Origin: Nitrosospira briensis C-128
GTDB lineage: Bacteria; Pseudomonadota; Gammaproteobacteria; Burkholderiales; Nitrosomonadaceae
Direction: 5' to 3'
Length of the DNA: 64,000 nt
Assembly: GCF_000619905.2 (NCBI RefSeq)
Contig: NZ_CP012371.1
Span: 2,873,942-2,937,941, forward strand
Shown: positions 28,763 through 37,923 of the stretch, piece after piece
How positions within the stretch are numbered: the stretch's first letter is position 1
How the letters are laid out: every line of letters starts with the position of its first letter
The notes under the pieces: model-generated
The model's input: only the letters and a program-made list of their open reading frames with translations
What the model was told of the DNA's origin: nothing
Database searches by the model: none
Made by a program: the position numbers and the translations under genes

Positions 28763-30340
28763 ATGGCGGCAGTACAAGACGATATTGCACACGCGCACGA
28801 CCACCATCCCACCGGTATGATGCGCTGGCTGACTACGACCAACCACAAGGACATCGGTACGATGTATCTGTGGTTCAGTTTTCTGATGTTCCTGACCGGG
28901 GGCGTGATGGCGCTGACTATCCGCGCCGAGCTCTTCCAGCCCGGCATACAAGTCGTCAATCCGGAGTTCTTTAACCAGTTGACGACCATGCATGGTCTGG
29001 TGATGGTGTTCGGGGCCATCATGCCGGCGTTCGTCGGTTTCGCCAATTGGCAGATACCGATGATGATCGGGGCGCCCGACATGGCTTTTGCACGTATGAA
29101 CAACTGGAGTTTCTGGCTATTGCCCCCGGCAGCTTTGCTGCTGATTACCTCGTTCTTCGTGCCCGGCGGCGCGGCTGCCGGTGGCTGGACATTTTATCCG
29201 CCGCTGTCGGTGCAGATGGGCATAGGCATGGATATGATGATTTTCGCCATTCATATCCTTGGCGCTTCGTCCATCATGGGGTCAATCAACATCATTACGA
29301 CCATCCTCAACATGCGGGCGCCGGGCATGACATTGATGAAAATGCCGATGTTCGTATGGACCTGGCTCATCACCGCCTATCTTCTGGTTCTGGTGATGCC
29401 GGTGCTGGCGGGAGTGGTCACCATGCTGCTGACGGACCGCAACTTCGGCACCAACTTCTTCAATGCAGCCGGCGGCGGTGATCCGGTATTGTTCCAGCAT
29501 ATCTTCTGGTTCTTCGGCCATCCCGAAGTCTATATCATGATCCTGCCATCGTTCGGCATCGTCTCGGAAATTATCCCGGCCTTTGCGCGCAAGCCATTAT
29601 TCGGCTATTCCTCGATGGTGTATGCCACCGCCTCGATCGCCATCCTGTCCTGCATCGTCTGGGCTCACCACATGTTCACTGCCGGCATGCCGGTAACGGG
29701 ACAGTTGTTTTTCATGTATGGCACCATGCTGATCGCGGTTCCGACCGGCGTGAAAGTATTCAACTGGACCGCCACCATGTGGCGCGGTTCCATGACCTTC
29801 GAGACACCCATGCTGTTTTCTATCGGGTTCATCTTCCTGTTCGTTATTGGCGGATTCAGCGGAGTTGTGTGCGCGATAGTGCCGATCGATGTCCAGGTGC
29901 AGGATACCTACTATGTCATTGCGCATTTCCACTATGTGCTGGTATCGGGCTCACTCTTTGCCATATTTGCCGGGACTTACTACTGGCTGCCGAAATGGAC
30001 CGGACACATGTATGACGAGACGCTGGGCAAATGGCATTTCTGGCTATCCATGTTCTTTTTCAACCTCACATTCTTTGTGCAGCATTTCCTGGGGTTGGCG
30101 GGCATGCCGCGTCGTATTCCTGACTACGCGCTCCAATTCGCCGATTTCAACATGATTTCCAGCATAGGCGCATTTGGTTTCGGCTCCACGCAATTGCTGT
30201 TCCTTTACGTAGTGCTGAAGTGCATCCGCGGGGGTGCAAAAGCGCCGGTAAAACCTTGGGAAGGTGCGAAAACGCTGGAATGGACTTTGCCGTCTCCCGC
30301 GCCCTATCATACCTTCGTAGTTCCGCCCGTCATTAAGTAA
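28763..30340 (+). CDS. coxA: cytochrome c oxidase subunit I
   Basis: The 525-residue catalytic subunit with twelve membrane helices, holding haem a, haem a3 and CuB. Clear signatures are TTNHKDIGTMYL, the low-spin haem His in TMHGLVMVFGAIMP, WFFGHPEVYIMILP with the cross-linked His-Tyr pair, AHHMFTAGMP, and HFHYVLVSG. It reduces oxygen to water while pumping protons. AAGGAGA precedes ATG 28763. Expression could be affected by the element upstream in coxB. Confidence 0.98.
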   Translation: MAAVQDDIAHAHDHHPTGMMRWLTTTNHKDIGTMYLWFSFLMFLTGGVMALTIRAELFQPGIQVVNPEFFNQLTTMHGLVMVFGAIMPAFVGFANWQIPMMIGAPDMAFARMNNWSFWLLPPAALLLITSFFVPGGAAAGGWTFYPPLSVQMGIGMDMMIFAIHILGASSIMGSINIITTILNMRAPGMTLMKMPMFVWTWLITAYLLVLVMPVLAGVVTMLLTDRNFGTNFFNAAGGGDPVLFQHIFWFFGHPEVYIMILPSFGIVSEIIPAFARKPLFGYSSMVYATASIAILSCIVWAHHMFTAGMPVTGQLFFMYGTMLIAVPTGVKVFNWTATMWRGSMTFETPMLFSIGFIFLFVIGGFSGVVCAIVPIDVQVQDTYYVIAHFHYVLVSGSLFAIFAGTYYWLPKWTGHMYDETLGKWHFWLSMFFFNLTFFVQHFLGLAGMPRRIPDYALQFADFNMISSIGAFGFGSTQLLFLYVVLKCIRGGAKAPVKPWEGAKTLEWTLPSPAPYHTFVVPPVIK

Positions 30341-30361
30341 CAGCCGAGACAGGAGAGCGAT

Positions 30362-30517
30362 ATGTCAAAGCATATGAATATGTCCGACGACATGGATATC
30401 CCGGAAAACGTGGACATCGAGAGAAAGTTGGCATCGATCAGAACAGCGTTGTTCGTACTTGCTTACTCTCTGGTCCTACCGGTGGCGTATTACTTATGGC
30501 AAGCTTACCGTTGTTGA
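30362..30517 (+). CDS. 51-residue single-helix membrane protein in the cox operon
   Basis: A short open frame with a strong AGGAGAG site and 21 bp after coxA. The protein starts MSKHMNMSDDMDIPENVDIE, then has one membrane helix (TALFVLAYSLVLPVAYYLW) and a short tail. Its place between coxA and coxC suggests a small subunit or assembly peptide of the oxidase. It does not resemble CtaG (Cox11), which is often found at this position and is absent here. Confidence 0.65.
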   Translation: MSKHMNMSDDMDIPENVDIERKLASIRTALFVLAYSLVLPVAYYLWQAYRC

Positions 30518-30563
30518 TCGGACTTCGGCAAATAACCGGTAAATTACAAGCAGGAGAAAGAGC

Positions 30564-31415
30564 ATGAGCCAGGAAGGAAGTCACTATTACGTTCCAGCGC
30601 CATCGACCTGGCCCATGACCGGGGCGATAGCGCTGCTATTCATGGGGTTTGGCGCCGCATTCTCGGTCAATAAGATGCCAGCGGGCTATGGGATGCTGAC
30701 ATTGGGCTTTGCCATACTCTTCTACATGCTGTTCGGCTGGTTTCGCACCGTGGCGCGCGAAAGCGAGAGCGGCAAGTTCAATAAGCAGGTGGATGCGTCT
30801 TTCCGCTGGGGGATGAGCTGGTTCATTCTTTCCGAAGTCATGTTTTTTGGCGCCTTCTTTGGCGCGTTGTACTACATGCGGGCGCATTCCATTCCCGACC
30901 TGGGCGATCTCGAACATAAAATACTGTGGCCGAATTTCACGGCGGATTGGCCGACAGCCGGTCCCGGCATCACCGAGAAATTCCTCCCCATGGGCCCGTG
31001 GGGCCTGCCGGCAATCAATACCGTCCTGCTGTTGACCTCGGGGGTGACGGTCACTTGGGCGCACTGGGCGCTCAAGCTGAATAAGCGCGGCCAGCTCAAA
31101 CTGGGATTGTTCCTCACCTTTGCCCTGGGGTTTCTCTTTGTCGGCCTGCAGGCTTATGAATACGGCCATGCCTACTCCGACCTCAACCTCAAGATGACGA
31201 GCGGCGCCTATGGCGCAACCTTTTTCATGCTGACGGGTTTCCACGGCTTCCACGTGACGCTGGGTTCCATTATGCTGTTCGTCATCTATTGCCGCGTACT
31301 GTTGGGTCATTTCACGCCGGAGAATCATTTCGGCTTTGAAGGTGTTGCCTGGTACTGGCACTTTGTGGACGTGGTCTGGCTGGGCCTGTTCATATTCGTC
31401 TACTGGCTCGTGTAA
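30564..31415 (+). CDS. coxC: cytochrome c oxidase subunit III
   Basis: A 283-residue membrane protein with seven helices that stabilises the oxidase core. It starts MSQEGSHYYVPAPSTWPMTG, with FFGAFFGALYYMRAH, TGFHGFHVTLGS and the C-terminal VAWYWHFVDVVWLGLFIFVYW, all hallmark segments. AGGAGA precedes the ATG. Completes the coxB-coxA-orf-coxC order. Confidence 0.97.
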   Translation: MSQEGSHYYVPAPSTWPMTGAIALLFMGFGAAFSVNKMPAGYGMLTLGFAILFYMLFGWFRTVARESESGKFNKQVDASFRWGMSWFILSEVMFFGAFFGALYYMRAHSIPDLGDLEHKILWPNFTADWPTAGPGITEKFLPMGPWGLPAINTVLLLTSGVTVTWAHWALKLNKRGQLKLGLFLTFALGFLFVGLQAYEYGHAYSDLNLKMTSGAYGATFFMLTGFHGFHVTLGSIMLFVIYCRVLLGHFTPENHFGFEGVAWYWHFVDVVWLGLFIFVYWLV

Positions 31416-31470
31416 CAATTGCAGGATTTTATCCAGGGTTGTTACATGACAGTTTTTTTGTGATCTCGCG

Positions 31471-31962
31471 ATGATTTTATCCCGCACAACTCAGTATGCC
31501 ATTCAGGCCCTTATTTATATGGCAACGCAACCCCGTGGCGTGGCCGTACTGAATCGCACCATTGCCGACCACCTGAGGTCGTCCCCAACCTATCTTGCCA
31601 AGATTCTGCAAGACTTGTCCCGCGGCAACCTGCTTTATTCTTTCCGCGGAAAACAAGGAGGCTTTTGCCTGAGGGAAAATAGCGACCAAATTAATCTGAT
31701 GCAGATCGCCATCCTTACCGAGGGTCCCGGATTCACCGATGGCTGCGTGCTGGGACTCAAGGTTTGCAGTGATAAAACGCCCTGTCCGATGCATGTCAAA
31801 TGGTGGCCAATCAAGCAGGAGATCGTGAAGCTGTTGCAGAACCAGACCCTGGACCTGCTTGCCGCCATGGTCGTAAGCGGCAGATATAAACTGACCGATT
31901 TACCGGAGGCCGCACTTGGCGGTCAAAACCGCCTGGGCGAAAGCTGCCCGGACGGATTGTAA
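31471..31962 (+). CDS. Rrf2 family transcriptional regulator
   Basis: A 163-residue regulator. The N-terminal winged helix (MILSRTTQYAIQALIYMA...YLAKILQDLSRGNLL) is typical of Rrf2 proteins. Three cysteines in CVLGLKVCSDKTPCPMH are spaced as in IscR/NsrR-like members that hold an iron-sulfur cluster, so it may sense redox state, NO or cluster supply. It lies 55 bp after coxC and 19 bp before the FNR-type gene. Confidence 0.88.
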   Translation: MILSRTTQYAIQALIYMATQPRGVAVLNRTIADHLRSSPTYLAKILQDLSRGNLLYSFRGKQGGFCLRENSDQINLMQIAILTEGPGFTDGCVLGLKVCSDKTPCPMHVKWWPIKQEIVKLLQNQTLDLLAAMVVSGRYKLTDLPEAALGGQNRLGESCPDGL

Positions 31963-31981
31963 AATTTTCAGCGGAGCTAAC

Positions 31982-32773
31982 ATGACCAAATGCTCGTCGA
32001 ATATATCACCCGCTACTGATAACCCGGTTGACGTTCCCCTGGATTGCAGGGATTGTGGCGCTTATAAGTTATGCATGTCCCTTTGGTTGAAGACGGGTGA
32101 CGCATCTTTGCTTGAGCGAGTCGTCAAAAGAAAGCACGTGTTTAAACGCGGAGATGTTTTGTATCGCATGGGGCAGCCGATGGAATACATGTATGTCATC
32201 CGCGGCGGATCAGTCAAAACCAGCGTCAGCACCGAGGACGGGCAGGTGCAGGTTATCGGTTTTCACATAGTAGGAGAATTGCTGGGTTTGAACGCCATCG
32301 AGAGCCGGCAACATAACTGTGAAGCCCAGGCGACGGGAATTACCTCTGTTTGTGAAGTTTCCATCGATCGCTTTGAAGAGCTGGCAAGTACGGATCCCGC
32401 CATTCAGCACGAAATTCTCAAAATCATGAGCGCGGAAATCCATCACAGCCATGAATTGCTGCTATTGCTGGGCAAGCATAATGCTGAAGAGCGTCTGGCT
32501 ACGTTCTTGCTCAGCCTGTCTCAGCAGTTCGCACGGCGCCATTGTTCGGCTACCGAATTCGACCTGAGCATGTCGCGCAGCGATATAGGAAACCATCTGG
32601 GAATCGCGGAGGAGACCGTTTGCCGTATATTTGCACGGTTTCAGGATGACGGCCTCATCAGCAGCCGGTATAGGCGTGTAAAGCTGAACGATCTGGAGCG
32701 TTTGAAGCAGATCGTCTATCACCGACGTACCAGCAACGCTCGGGATTCCGTGGATCGCCAGCTCGAAGCCTGA
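31982..32773 (+). CDS. FNR-type Crp/Fnr family regulator
   Basis: A 263-residue regulator with a cyclic-nucleotide-like sensor domain and a C-terminal helix-turn-helix. N-terminal cysteines in LDCRDCGAYKLCMSLW plus the one in RQHNCEAQ reproduce the four ligands of the oxygen-sensing [4Fe-4S] cluster of FNR. The recognition helix EETVCRIFARFQDDGLI keeps the Glu and Arg that read TTGAT, with Cys replacing the usual Ser. A matching site lies upstream of coxB. Start at ATG 31982 after CGGAG. Confidence 0.88.
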   Translation: MTKCSSNISPATDNPVDVPLDCRDCGAYKLCMSLWLKTGDASLLERVVKRKHVFKRGDVLYRMGQPMEYMYVIRGGSVKTSVSTEDGQVQVIGFHIVGELLGLNAIESRQHNCEAQATGITSVCEVSIDRFEELASTDPAIQHEILKIMSAEIHHSHELLLLLGKHNAEERLATFLLSLSQQFARRHCSATEFDLSMSRSDIGNHLGIAEETVCRIFARFQDDGLISSRYRRVKLNDLERLKQIVYHRRTSNARDSVDRQLEA

Positions 32774-33197
32774 CCCGGGGTTCCTGTCTCGATCCTGGGG
32801 CAGCGATTTCCTTGTTCCAGGGTAGGGTACTTCACTGGTTTCTTGCACGTCACGGTATAATGAGTCTGCTTACGAACGAGCTCAAGATTTACTTCTCAGT
32901 GATCGCTACAGTTATTCGCAAGCAGCATTACCGGGAACGACGATTTCCAGCGAGGTCCTGTAAAGGTGATATTAGTCGGTGTTTATTGTCATGGCGCGGG
33001 ATATGCTTGAGTTTCGAAGATGGCAATATGATGCTTTTCGTATCTTTCAGAGAAAAATTAAGCAAGGAAAGCGCGAATTGCTGATATTCTCCGTCGGGGA
33101 CTTTTTTTCATTCATTGTTTCCCCCCAAACGCCAGCCTTTCATAGCATTTTGATGAAGAGTTAAGTGTTGTTCTTTTTTTAATCTAAAGGAAAATCC
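32774..33197. other. 424-bp gap before the ComEA-like gene
   Basis: No gene is supported. A TATAAT at 32856-32861 lacks a good -35 partner. Short open frames here have no domain or ribosome-binding site. Confidence 0.35.
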
Positions 33198-33494
33198 ATG
33201 CGAAAATTACTTATCACCATTGTCACGATGCTTGTCACCGTGTTACCGTTTACCGGCGCCCACGCGGTTGTTAACATCAACACCGCTACCGAGGCCGAGC
33301 TTCGGACTCTTCCAGGTATCACCGCTCCCAGAGCCAAGGCGATCATTGATTATCGCTCAAAAGCGGGTGCGTTCAGGTCGACGGATGATTTGTCGAAAGT
33401 CGACAGCCTCATTGACATGCGCGTAATCCGCAAGGATATTTCGATCACCGGCCCCACCCAGATTCGGCAAGACGACAAGCCTGCAGCCAAGTAA
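33198..33494 (+). CDS. ComEA-like helix-hairpin-helix protein
   Basis: A 98-residue secreted or periplasmic protein: signal peptide ending near GAHA-VVN, then the ComEA-type tandem helix-hairpin-helix NINTATEAELRTLPGITAPR...AFRSTDDLSKV, which binds double-stranded DNA without sequence preference. In competent bacteria ComEA captures DNA in the periplasm; whether this host is competent is unknown. It stands alone with a strong terminator downstream. Confidence 0.85.
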   Translation: MRKLLITIVTMLVTVLPFTGAHAVVNINTATEAELRTLPGITAPRAKAIIDYRSKAGAFRSTDDLSKVDSLIDMRVIRKDISITGPTQIRQDDKPAAK

Positions 33495-33600
33495 GAAAAG
33501 AAGAGAAACGCCTGCCTGAAAGATGCCAAGGACAGCTGTCCAGGACAAACAAAGACAGTGGAAGTCAGGCACGAAATGGTCGCGGCAGGGCAGCATTGTC

Positions 33601-33634
33601 AGACAAAACCCCGGTTCTTCCGGGGTTTTGTCTG
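33601..33634 (+). terminator. rho-independent terminator
   Basis: AGACAAAACCCCGG and CCGGGGTTTTGTCT pair perfectly around a 5-nt loop, giving a GC stem followed by Ts, between the ComEA-like gene and typA. Confidence 0.85.
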
Positions 33635-33743
33635 TTACCATCAGAGGCAATCCTTTTTTATAAGCCACCTCCGGTCTTCGTTTTGCGAAGTGACGGTGAA
33701 GGGATTCGGCCGTACAATGATACAGGCGAGTTCCTTGGCTATC

Positions 33744-33752
33744 TGATATAAT
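33744..33752 (+). promoter_or_regulatory. extended -10 promoter for typA
   Basis: TGATATAAT is a perfect TGnTATAAT extended -10 box, about 35 bp before the typA start codon. No good -35 box accompanies it, as is usual for this class. Confidence 0.55.
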
Positions 33753-33787
33753 GCTGCCCTTTTGTCGTTCCGACTGAGGATTTACCA

Positions 33788-35602
33788 ATGTCCCGTTCCA
33801 TACGAAATATCGCTATTATCGCCCACGTCGATCACGGCAAGACCACTATGGTGGATAAATTGCTGCACCAGGCAGGCTCTTTTGCCGCGCATCAGCATAT
33901 TGCCGATCGGGTAATGGATTCAAGCGATATCGAGCGCGAGCGCGGCATCACGATCCTCGCCAAGAATTGTGCCGTGGATTACCAGGGCGTGCACATCAAT
34001 ATCGTCGATACACCCGGCCATGCCGATTTTGGCGGTGAGGTGGAGCGGGTGCTATCCATGGTGGATGGCGTGCTGCTGCTGGTCGATGCGGTCGAAGGCC
34101 CCATGCCGCAGACCCGTTTTGTCACAAAGAAAGCGCTGGCGCTGGGGCTTCGCCCCATAGTCGTCGTCAATAAGGTCGACCGTCCCGGTGCGCGCCCCGA
34201 CTGGGTGGTGAATCATACTTTTGACTTGTTCGACAAGCTGGGCGCGAATGAAGATCAGCTGGATTTTCCAGTGGTTTACGCCTCAGCGCTCAACGGCTAT
34301 GCCATGCTGGACCTGAAGCAGACCAGTGCCGATATGCGTCCGCTTTTTGATACCATACTCAAGCACGTCCCAGCGCCCGAAGGCAATCCCGACGAACCGC
34401 TGCAACTGCAGATTGCTGCGCTTGATTATTCAAGTTTCGTTGGGCGTATCGGTATTGGCCGCATCAGCCGTGGACGGCTCAGGCCCGCCCAGGATGTGTT
34501 GGTGCTGGACGGATCGAATGCGCCGAAGAAGGTCAGGGTCAACCAGGTGCTGGGTTTTCGCGGTATCGAGCGAGTCCAGTTGGAAGAAGCCATGGCGGGC
34601 GACATCGTTCTGATCAATGGTGTCGAGGAACTCAGTATCGGGGCGACGCTGGCCGATATTGACCGGCCCGAGGCGCTGCCGATGCGTGCGGTGGACGAGC
34701 CCACGCTGACGATGAACTTCCAGGTGAATACATCGCCTTTTGCCGGGAAGGAAGGCAAGTTTGTCACCAGCCGTCAATTGCGCGAGCGCCTTGAAAAGGA
34801 ACTGCTGACCAATGTCGCGATGAAGCTGGAGGAAACGGACGATACCGATTCGTTTCTAGTTTCCGGGCGGGGCGAGCTGCACCTGACCATTTTGCTGGAA
34901 AGCATGCGTCGTGAAGGCTATGAGCTTGCCGTATCGCGTCCGCACGTAGTGATTCGTGAAATTGACGGTGTCAAGTGCGAGCCGTTCGAAATGCTCACCG
35001 TCGATGTTGAAGAGACGCATCAAGGTGGAGTAATGGAGGCGCTGGGCGCGCGCCGCGGCGATTTGCAGGACATGGTCTCGGATGAGCGCGGACGTGTGAG
35101 GCTGGATTACCGTATTCCTGCGCGGGGTTTGATCGGCTTCCAATCCGACTTCATGACCATGACGCGAGGTACAGGCCTGATGAGCCATGTATTCGACGAA
35201 TACGCACCGATGCGGCCGGAAATAGCCGCACGCCGGAACGGCGTACTGATTTCCGCAGAGCAGGGTGAAGCCGTAGCGTATGCGCTTTGGAAATTGCAGG
35301 AGCGCGGGCGCATGTTTGTCAGTCCAGGGGATCGCCTGTATGAAGGAATGGTGATCGGCATTCACAGCCGCGATAATGATCTTGTCGTCAACCCGATAAA
35401 GGGCAAGCAGTTGACCAACATTCGCGCATCCGGAACTGACGAGGCCGTGACCCTGACGCCGCCGATCCAGCTCACTCTCGAGTCCGCGATTGAATTCATC
35501 GCCGATGATGAATTGGTGGAGATTACCCCCAAGACCATTCGCATTCGCAAGCGTTTCCTGCAGGAGCACGAACGCAAGAAAGCTTCGCGCGCCGCTGCAT
35601 AA
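33788..35602 (+). CDS. typA: ribosome-associated GTPase TypA/BipA
   Basis: A 604-residue translational GTPase that acts in late 50S assembly and stress adaptation. G motifs are visible: AHVDHGKTT, the switch [16 protein letters not shown] and [11 protein letters not shown]-like domains II, III and V follow and end in the BipA-specific C-terminal domain ([22 protein letters not shown] written here only in part: [14 protein letters not shown]). GAGGA lies upstream of ATG 33788. Confidence 0.97.
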   Translation: MSRSIRNIAIIAHVDHGKTTMVDKLLHQAGSFAAHQHIADRVMDSSDIERERGITILAKNCAVDYQGVHINIVDTPGHADFGGEVERVLSMVDGVLLLVDAVEGPMPQTRFVTKKALALGLRPIVVVNKVDRPGARPDWVVNHTFDLFDKLGANEDQLDFPVVYASALNGYAMLDLKQTSADMRPLFDTILKHVPAPEGNPDEPLQLQIAALDYSSFVGRIGIGRISRGRLRPAQDVLVLDGSNAPKKVRVNQVLGFRGIERVQLEEAMAGDIVLINGVEELSIGATLADIDRPEALPMRAVDEPTLTMNFQVNTSPFAGKEGKFVTSRQLRERLEKELLTNVAMKLEETDDTDSFLVSGRGELHLTILLESMRREGYELAVSRPHVVIREIDGVKCEPFEMLTVDVEETHQGGVMEALGARRGDLQDMVSDERGRVRLDYRIPARGLIGFQSDFMTMTRGTGLMSHVFDEYAPMRPEIAARRNGVLISAEQGEAVAYALWKLQERGRMFVSPGDRLYEGMVIGIHSRDNDLVVNPIKGKQLTNIRASGTDEAVTLTPPIQLTLESAIEFIADDELVEITPKTIRIRKRFLQEHERKKASRAAA

Positions 35603-35737
35603 TTTCACGAAGCATATCGGGGCTGGTTGATGCACCGGCTGAGCTCAGCCTGCACAACTTATCCATAGGTGGCCAAGCATGACGCAGGCTGACTATCTCC
35701 CATTTTGCACGACAAGAATGGAAGAATCTCGTCCGGT

Positions 35738-36388
35738 ATGAGTGAAAGAAAGCTCTGGTATGTCGCTGACCCCATGTGTTCATGGTGCTGGGGTTTCTCT
35801 CCGGTAATCGAAGTGATTCAGCGTGAGTATGGTGGCCGGTTTGAGGTAGAGCTATTACTGGGTGGTTTGCGGCCAGGGGCGAAACAACCGATGCTCCCGA
35901 CGCAACGTGAACAGATACTCCACCATTGGCGTGCTGTGCAGCAACGGACTGCGCAGCCATTCCGGTTCGAAGGTGCGATGCCGGAAGGGTTTGTTTACGA
36001 CACCGAACCCGCCAGCCGCGGAGTGGTTGCCGTATCCTTGATCAACCGCGAAGCGATCTTTTCTTTTTTCAAGATGGTGCAATCCGCGTTCTACGTCGAG
36101 CAACAGGATGTGACGAACCCCATTGTGCTGTCACAACTCGCCGCGAGGGTGGGAATAGATGCCCAGCAGTTCGGGCAGGCGTTCGAGTCCGATATCGCGA
36201 AGCGCCTGACGCTTGAACATTTCCAGAAGGCAAGTCAGTGGGGTGTGCATGGCTTTCCCACTGTAATCGGGCAGAGCGGGGCGGATTACCGCCTGCTCAA
36301 CACGGGTTATTGTTCACTTGATGAATTGCGTCCAAAGCTGGACGGGTGGTTGCTGGATCAGCTTGATACTCCCCGGCCAAGCTCATAA
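35738..36388 (+). CDS. DsbA family (FrnE-like) thioredoxin-fold protein
   Basis: A 216-residue cytoplasmic protein with no signal peptide. The redox motif CSWCWG sits near the N-terminus (residues 14-19), a helical insertion follows, and the cis-proline loop is HGFPTV. This is the layout of FrnE-like DsbA oxidoreductases or polyketide-type isomerases. The substrate is unknown. The ATG at 35738 gives MSERKLWYVADPMCSW, the family start. Confidence 0.82.
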   Translation: MSERKLWYVADPMCSWCWGFSPVIEVIQREYGGRFEVELLLGGLRPGAKQPMLPTQREQILHHWRAVQQRTAQPFRFEGAMPEGFVYDTEPASRGVVAVSLINREAIFSFFKMVQSAFYVEQQDVTNPIVLSQLAARVGIDAQQFGQAFESDIAKRLTLEHFQKASQWGVHGFPTVIGQSGADYRLLNTGYCSLDELRPKLDGWLLDQLDTPRPSS

Positions 36389-36405
36389 TTTCCAAGGTAC
36401 AGATC

Positions 36406-36906
36406 ATGTATAAAGCACTTTTGAAGTTTTTTGTTTCGGCCATGGCGCTTTCGATATTCTGCATCTCCATGCCCGTATTTGCCGAGAAGGGGGGAGGCGA
36501 TCATAAGGCGAATCAACATCGCCATCAAAAGGAAAAAAATTGGAACAAGGGCAAGAATCAGAATTATCGATCTCACGGAATGCGAGTTCTGCCGGGTAGT
36601 TTTGACTCGAGGCAACGCGCTGTTATCCTCGATTACTATGGTCCCCGCTTTCAGAGCGGCCGCTGTCCGCCAGGCTTGGCCAAGAAGTACAACGGTTGCA
36701 TGCCGCCCGGACAAGCAAGAAAATGGGGAGTGGGACGCGCCTTGCCCCGGAATGTGGTGTTTTATGATCTCCCGCCTCACCTGATCAGGCAATTGGGCGC
36801 GCCTGGGCCGGGTTACCGCTATGTGCGTGTCGCGGCGGACATTCTTTTGATAGCAGCAGGTACCGGTATGGTTATCGATGCCATCATGGATTTAAATTCA
36901 ATGTGA
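36406..36906 (+). CDS. CigR/RcnB-like periplasmic protein
   Basis: A 166-residue exported protein: signal peptide to about MPVFA-EKG, a His/Lys/Asn-rich linker (about residues 30-58), then CPPGLAKKYNGCMPPGQARKW, the motif of the CigR anti-virulence regulator and related RcnB-like proteins. A hydrophobic segment lies near the C-terminus (ADILLIAAGTGMVIDAIM). Molecular role unknown. It starts 17 bp after the DsbA-family gene, so the two may be co-transcribed. Confidence 0.7.
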   Translation: MYKALLKFFVSAMALSIFCISMPVFAEKGGGDHKANQHRHQKEKNWNKGKNQNYRSHGMRVLPGSFDSRQRAVILDYYGPRFQSGRCPPGLAKKYNGCMPPGQARKWGVGRALPRNVVFYDLPPHLIRQLGAPGPGYRYVRVAADILLIAAGTGMVIDAIMDLNSM

Positions 36907-36945
36907 GTAGAGCGCCGACTTCTTCGACTCACTCGATGCCGAGTG

Positions 36946-37635
36946 CTAAAGTCCGGTTCCGGGGGACCAGCCAAAGCGTTCGAGCAATCCACGGAATGAG
37001 TCGCTTGCGATGATAAAAGCGATAAGATAGGACATTAAACTCAACATTACGATTGCGCCGAGGGATCTCCATGGGCTCAAGGTGGAGTAATGGCGCCACT
37101 CCGATAGGAAACCGGTATTTTCCGGTGCCTTGAGCGGTTTATACAAGTCGAATTCCCTAAGGACGGTTTGCCGTGATCGGCGTAGCGCATTCTGGATGCC
37201 GGTTCGGTATGCGGTATCGATGAGGTCCGGCCGTTTTGCCTGCCTGGGGGAGGCGGGCTCATCCACAGGCGCCTTTCTGGCCGCCAGGTGATAGAAATCC
37301 CGCATTCGATCCACATACCGATCCTCCGCGAACATGGCGTCCACCATTGCCTCAACGGTAGACACAAATTCCTTATCCGGAACAACAGACTGGATAGTAG
37401 ATCCACCAGCGGATTTTGGCTTCAGAGTCTGGGCGATTTCATCGATAAACTCATGTTCTTTCCTGACGATGAGCTTGAGCCAGACAGCCTCGATCGCCTG
37501 CGGAGACGGCACGCTGTTTTTTGTATTGTTATTGTCATGGAGAGCAGCCTCGGACAGCGTGTCGAGTTCCATTTTCGCGGTGCTTTCACAATCAGCGTCA
37601 ATTGCGTCAAGCCTGGCTTTGAGAATATCGTTCAT
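36946..37635 (-). CDS. hypothetical protein with a C-terminal membrane helix
   Basis: A 229-residue protein I do not recognise. It is mostly charged and helical, with one hydrophobic segment near the C-terminus (SLGAIVMLSLMSYLIAFIIA, about residues 190-209) and a short tail, so it is probably tail-anchored in the inner membrane with a cytoplasmic body. AGGAAAA precedes ATG 37635. It faces the CigR-like gene and follows the kinase-like gene on the same strand. Confidence 0.6.
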   Translation of the reverse strand: MNDILKARLDAIDADCESTAKMELDTLSEAALHDNNNTKNSVPSPQAIEAVWLKLIVRKEHEFIDEIAQTLKPKSAGGSTIQSVVPDKEFVSTVEAMVDAMFAEDRYVDRMRDFYHLAARKAPVDEPASPRQAKRPDLIDTAYRTGIQNALRRSRQTVLREFDLYKPLKAPENTGFLSEWRHYSTLSPWRSLGAIVMLSLMSYLIAFIIASDSFRGLLERFGWSPGTGL

Positions 37636-37923
37636 GATGTTTTCCTGAAGCGAACACCTATGATTGAAAGACGAGCTGAAGGTGGGATCGGAAGCCGTAC
37701 AGTGTAACGCAATTTACAAAATGCGTGCAGCTTGAACACATGTACCGGGTACGGTACAGCCTGGCAAGGCGCATCGATAGCGGGCACAATTTTAGGCGCT
37801 ACGAGGTGCTGATTCTCTCGTTGGAAATAAGAGTAATGCACATGGAGATTGACGGAGAATTGTGCCGACTTACGGTGCGGCACAATACCTGTCAATCTGC
37901 CGGATTTCCTGAAAGCTGCCGCA

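Noticed and set aside
32812-33084. 90-codon frame in the gap after the FNR-type gene
   Set aside because: No domain, no ribosome-binding site and irregular composition.
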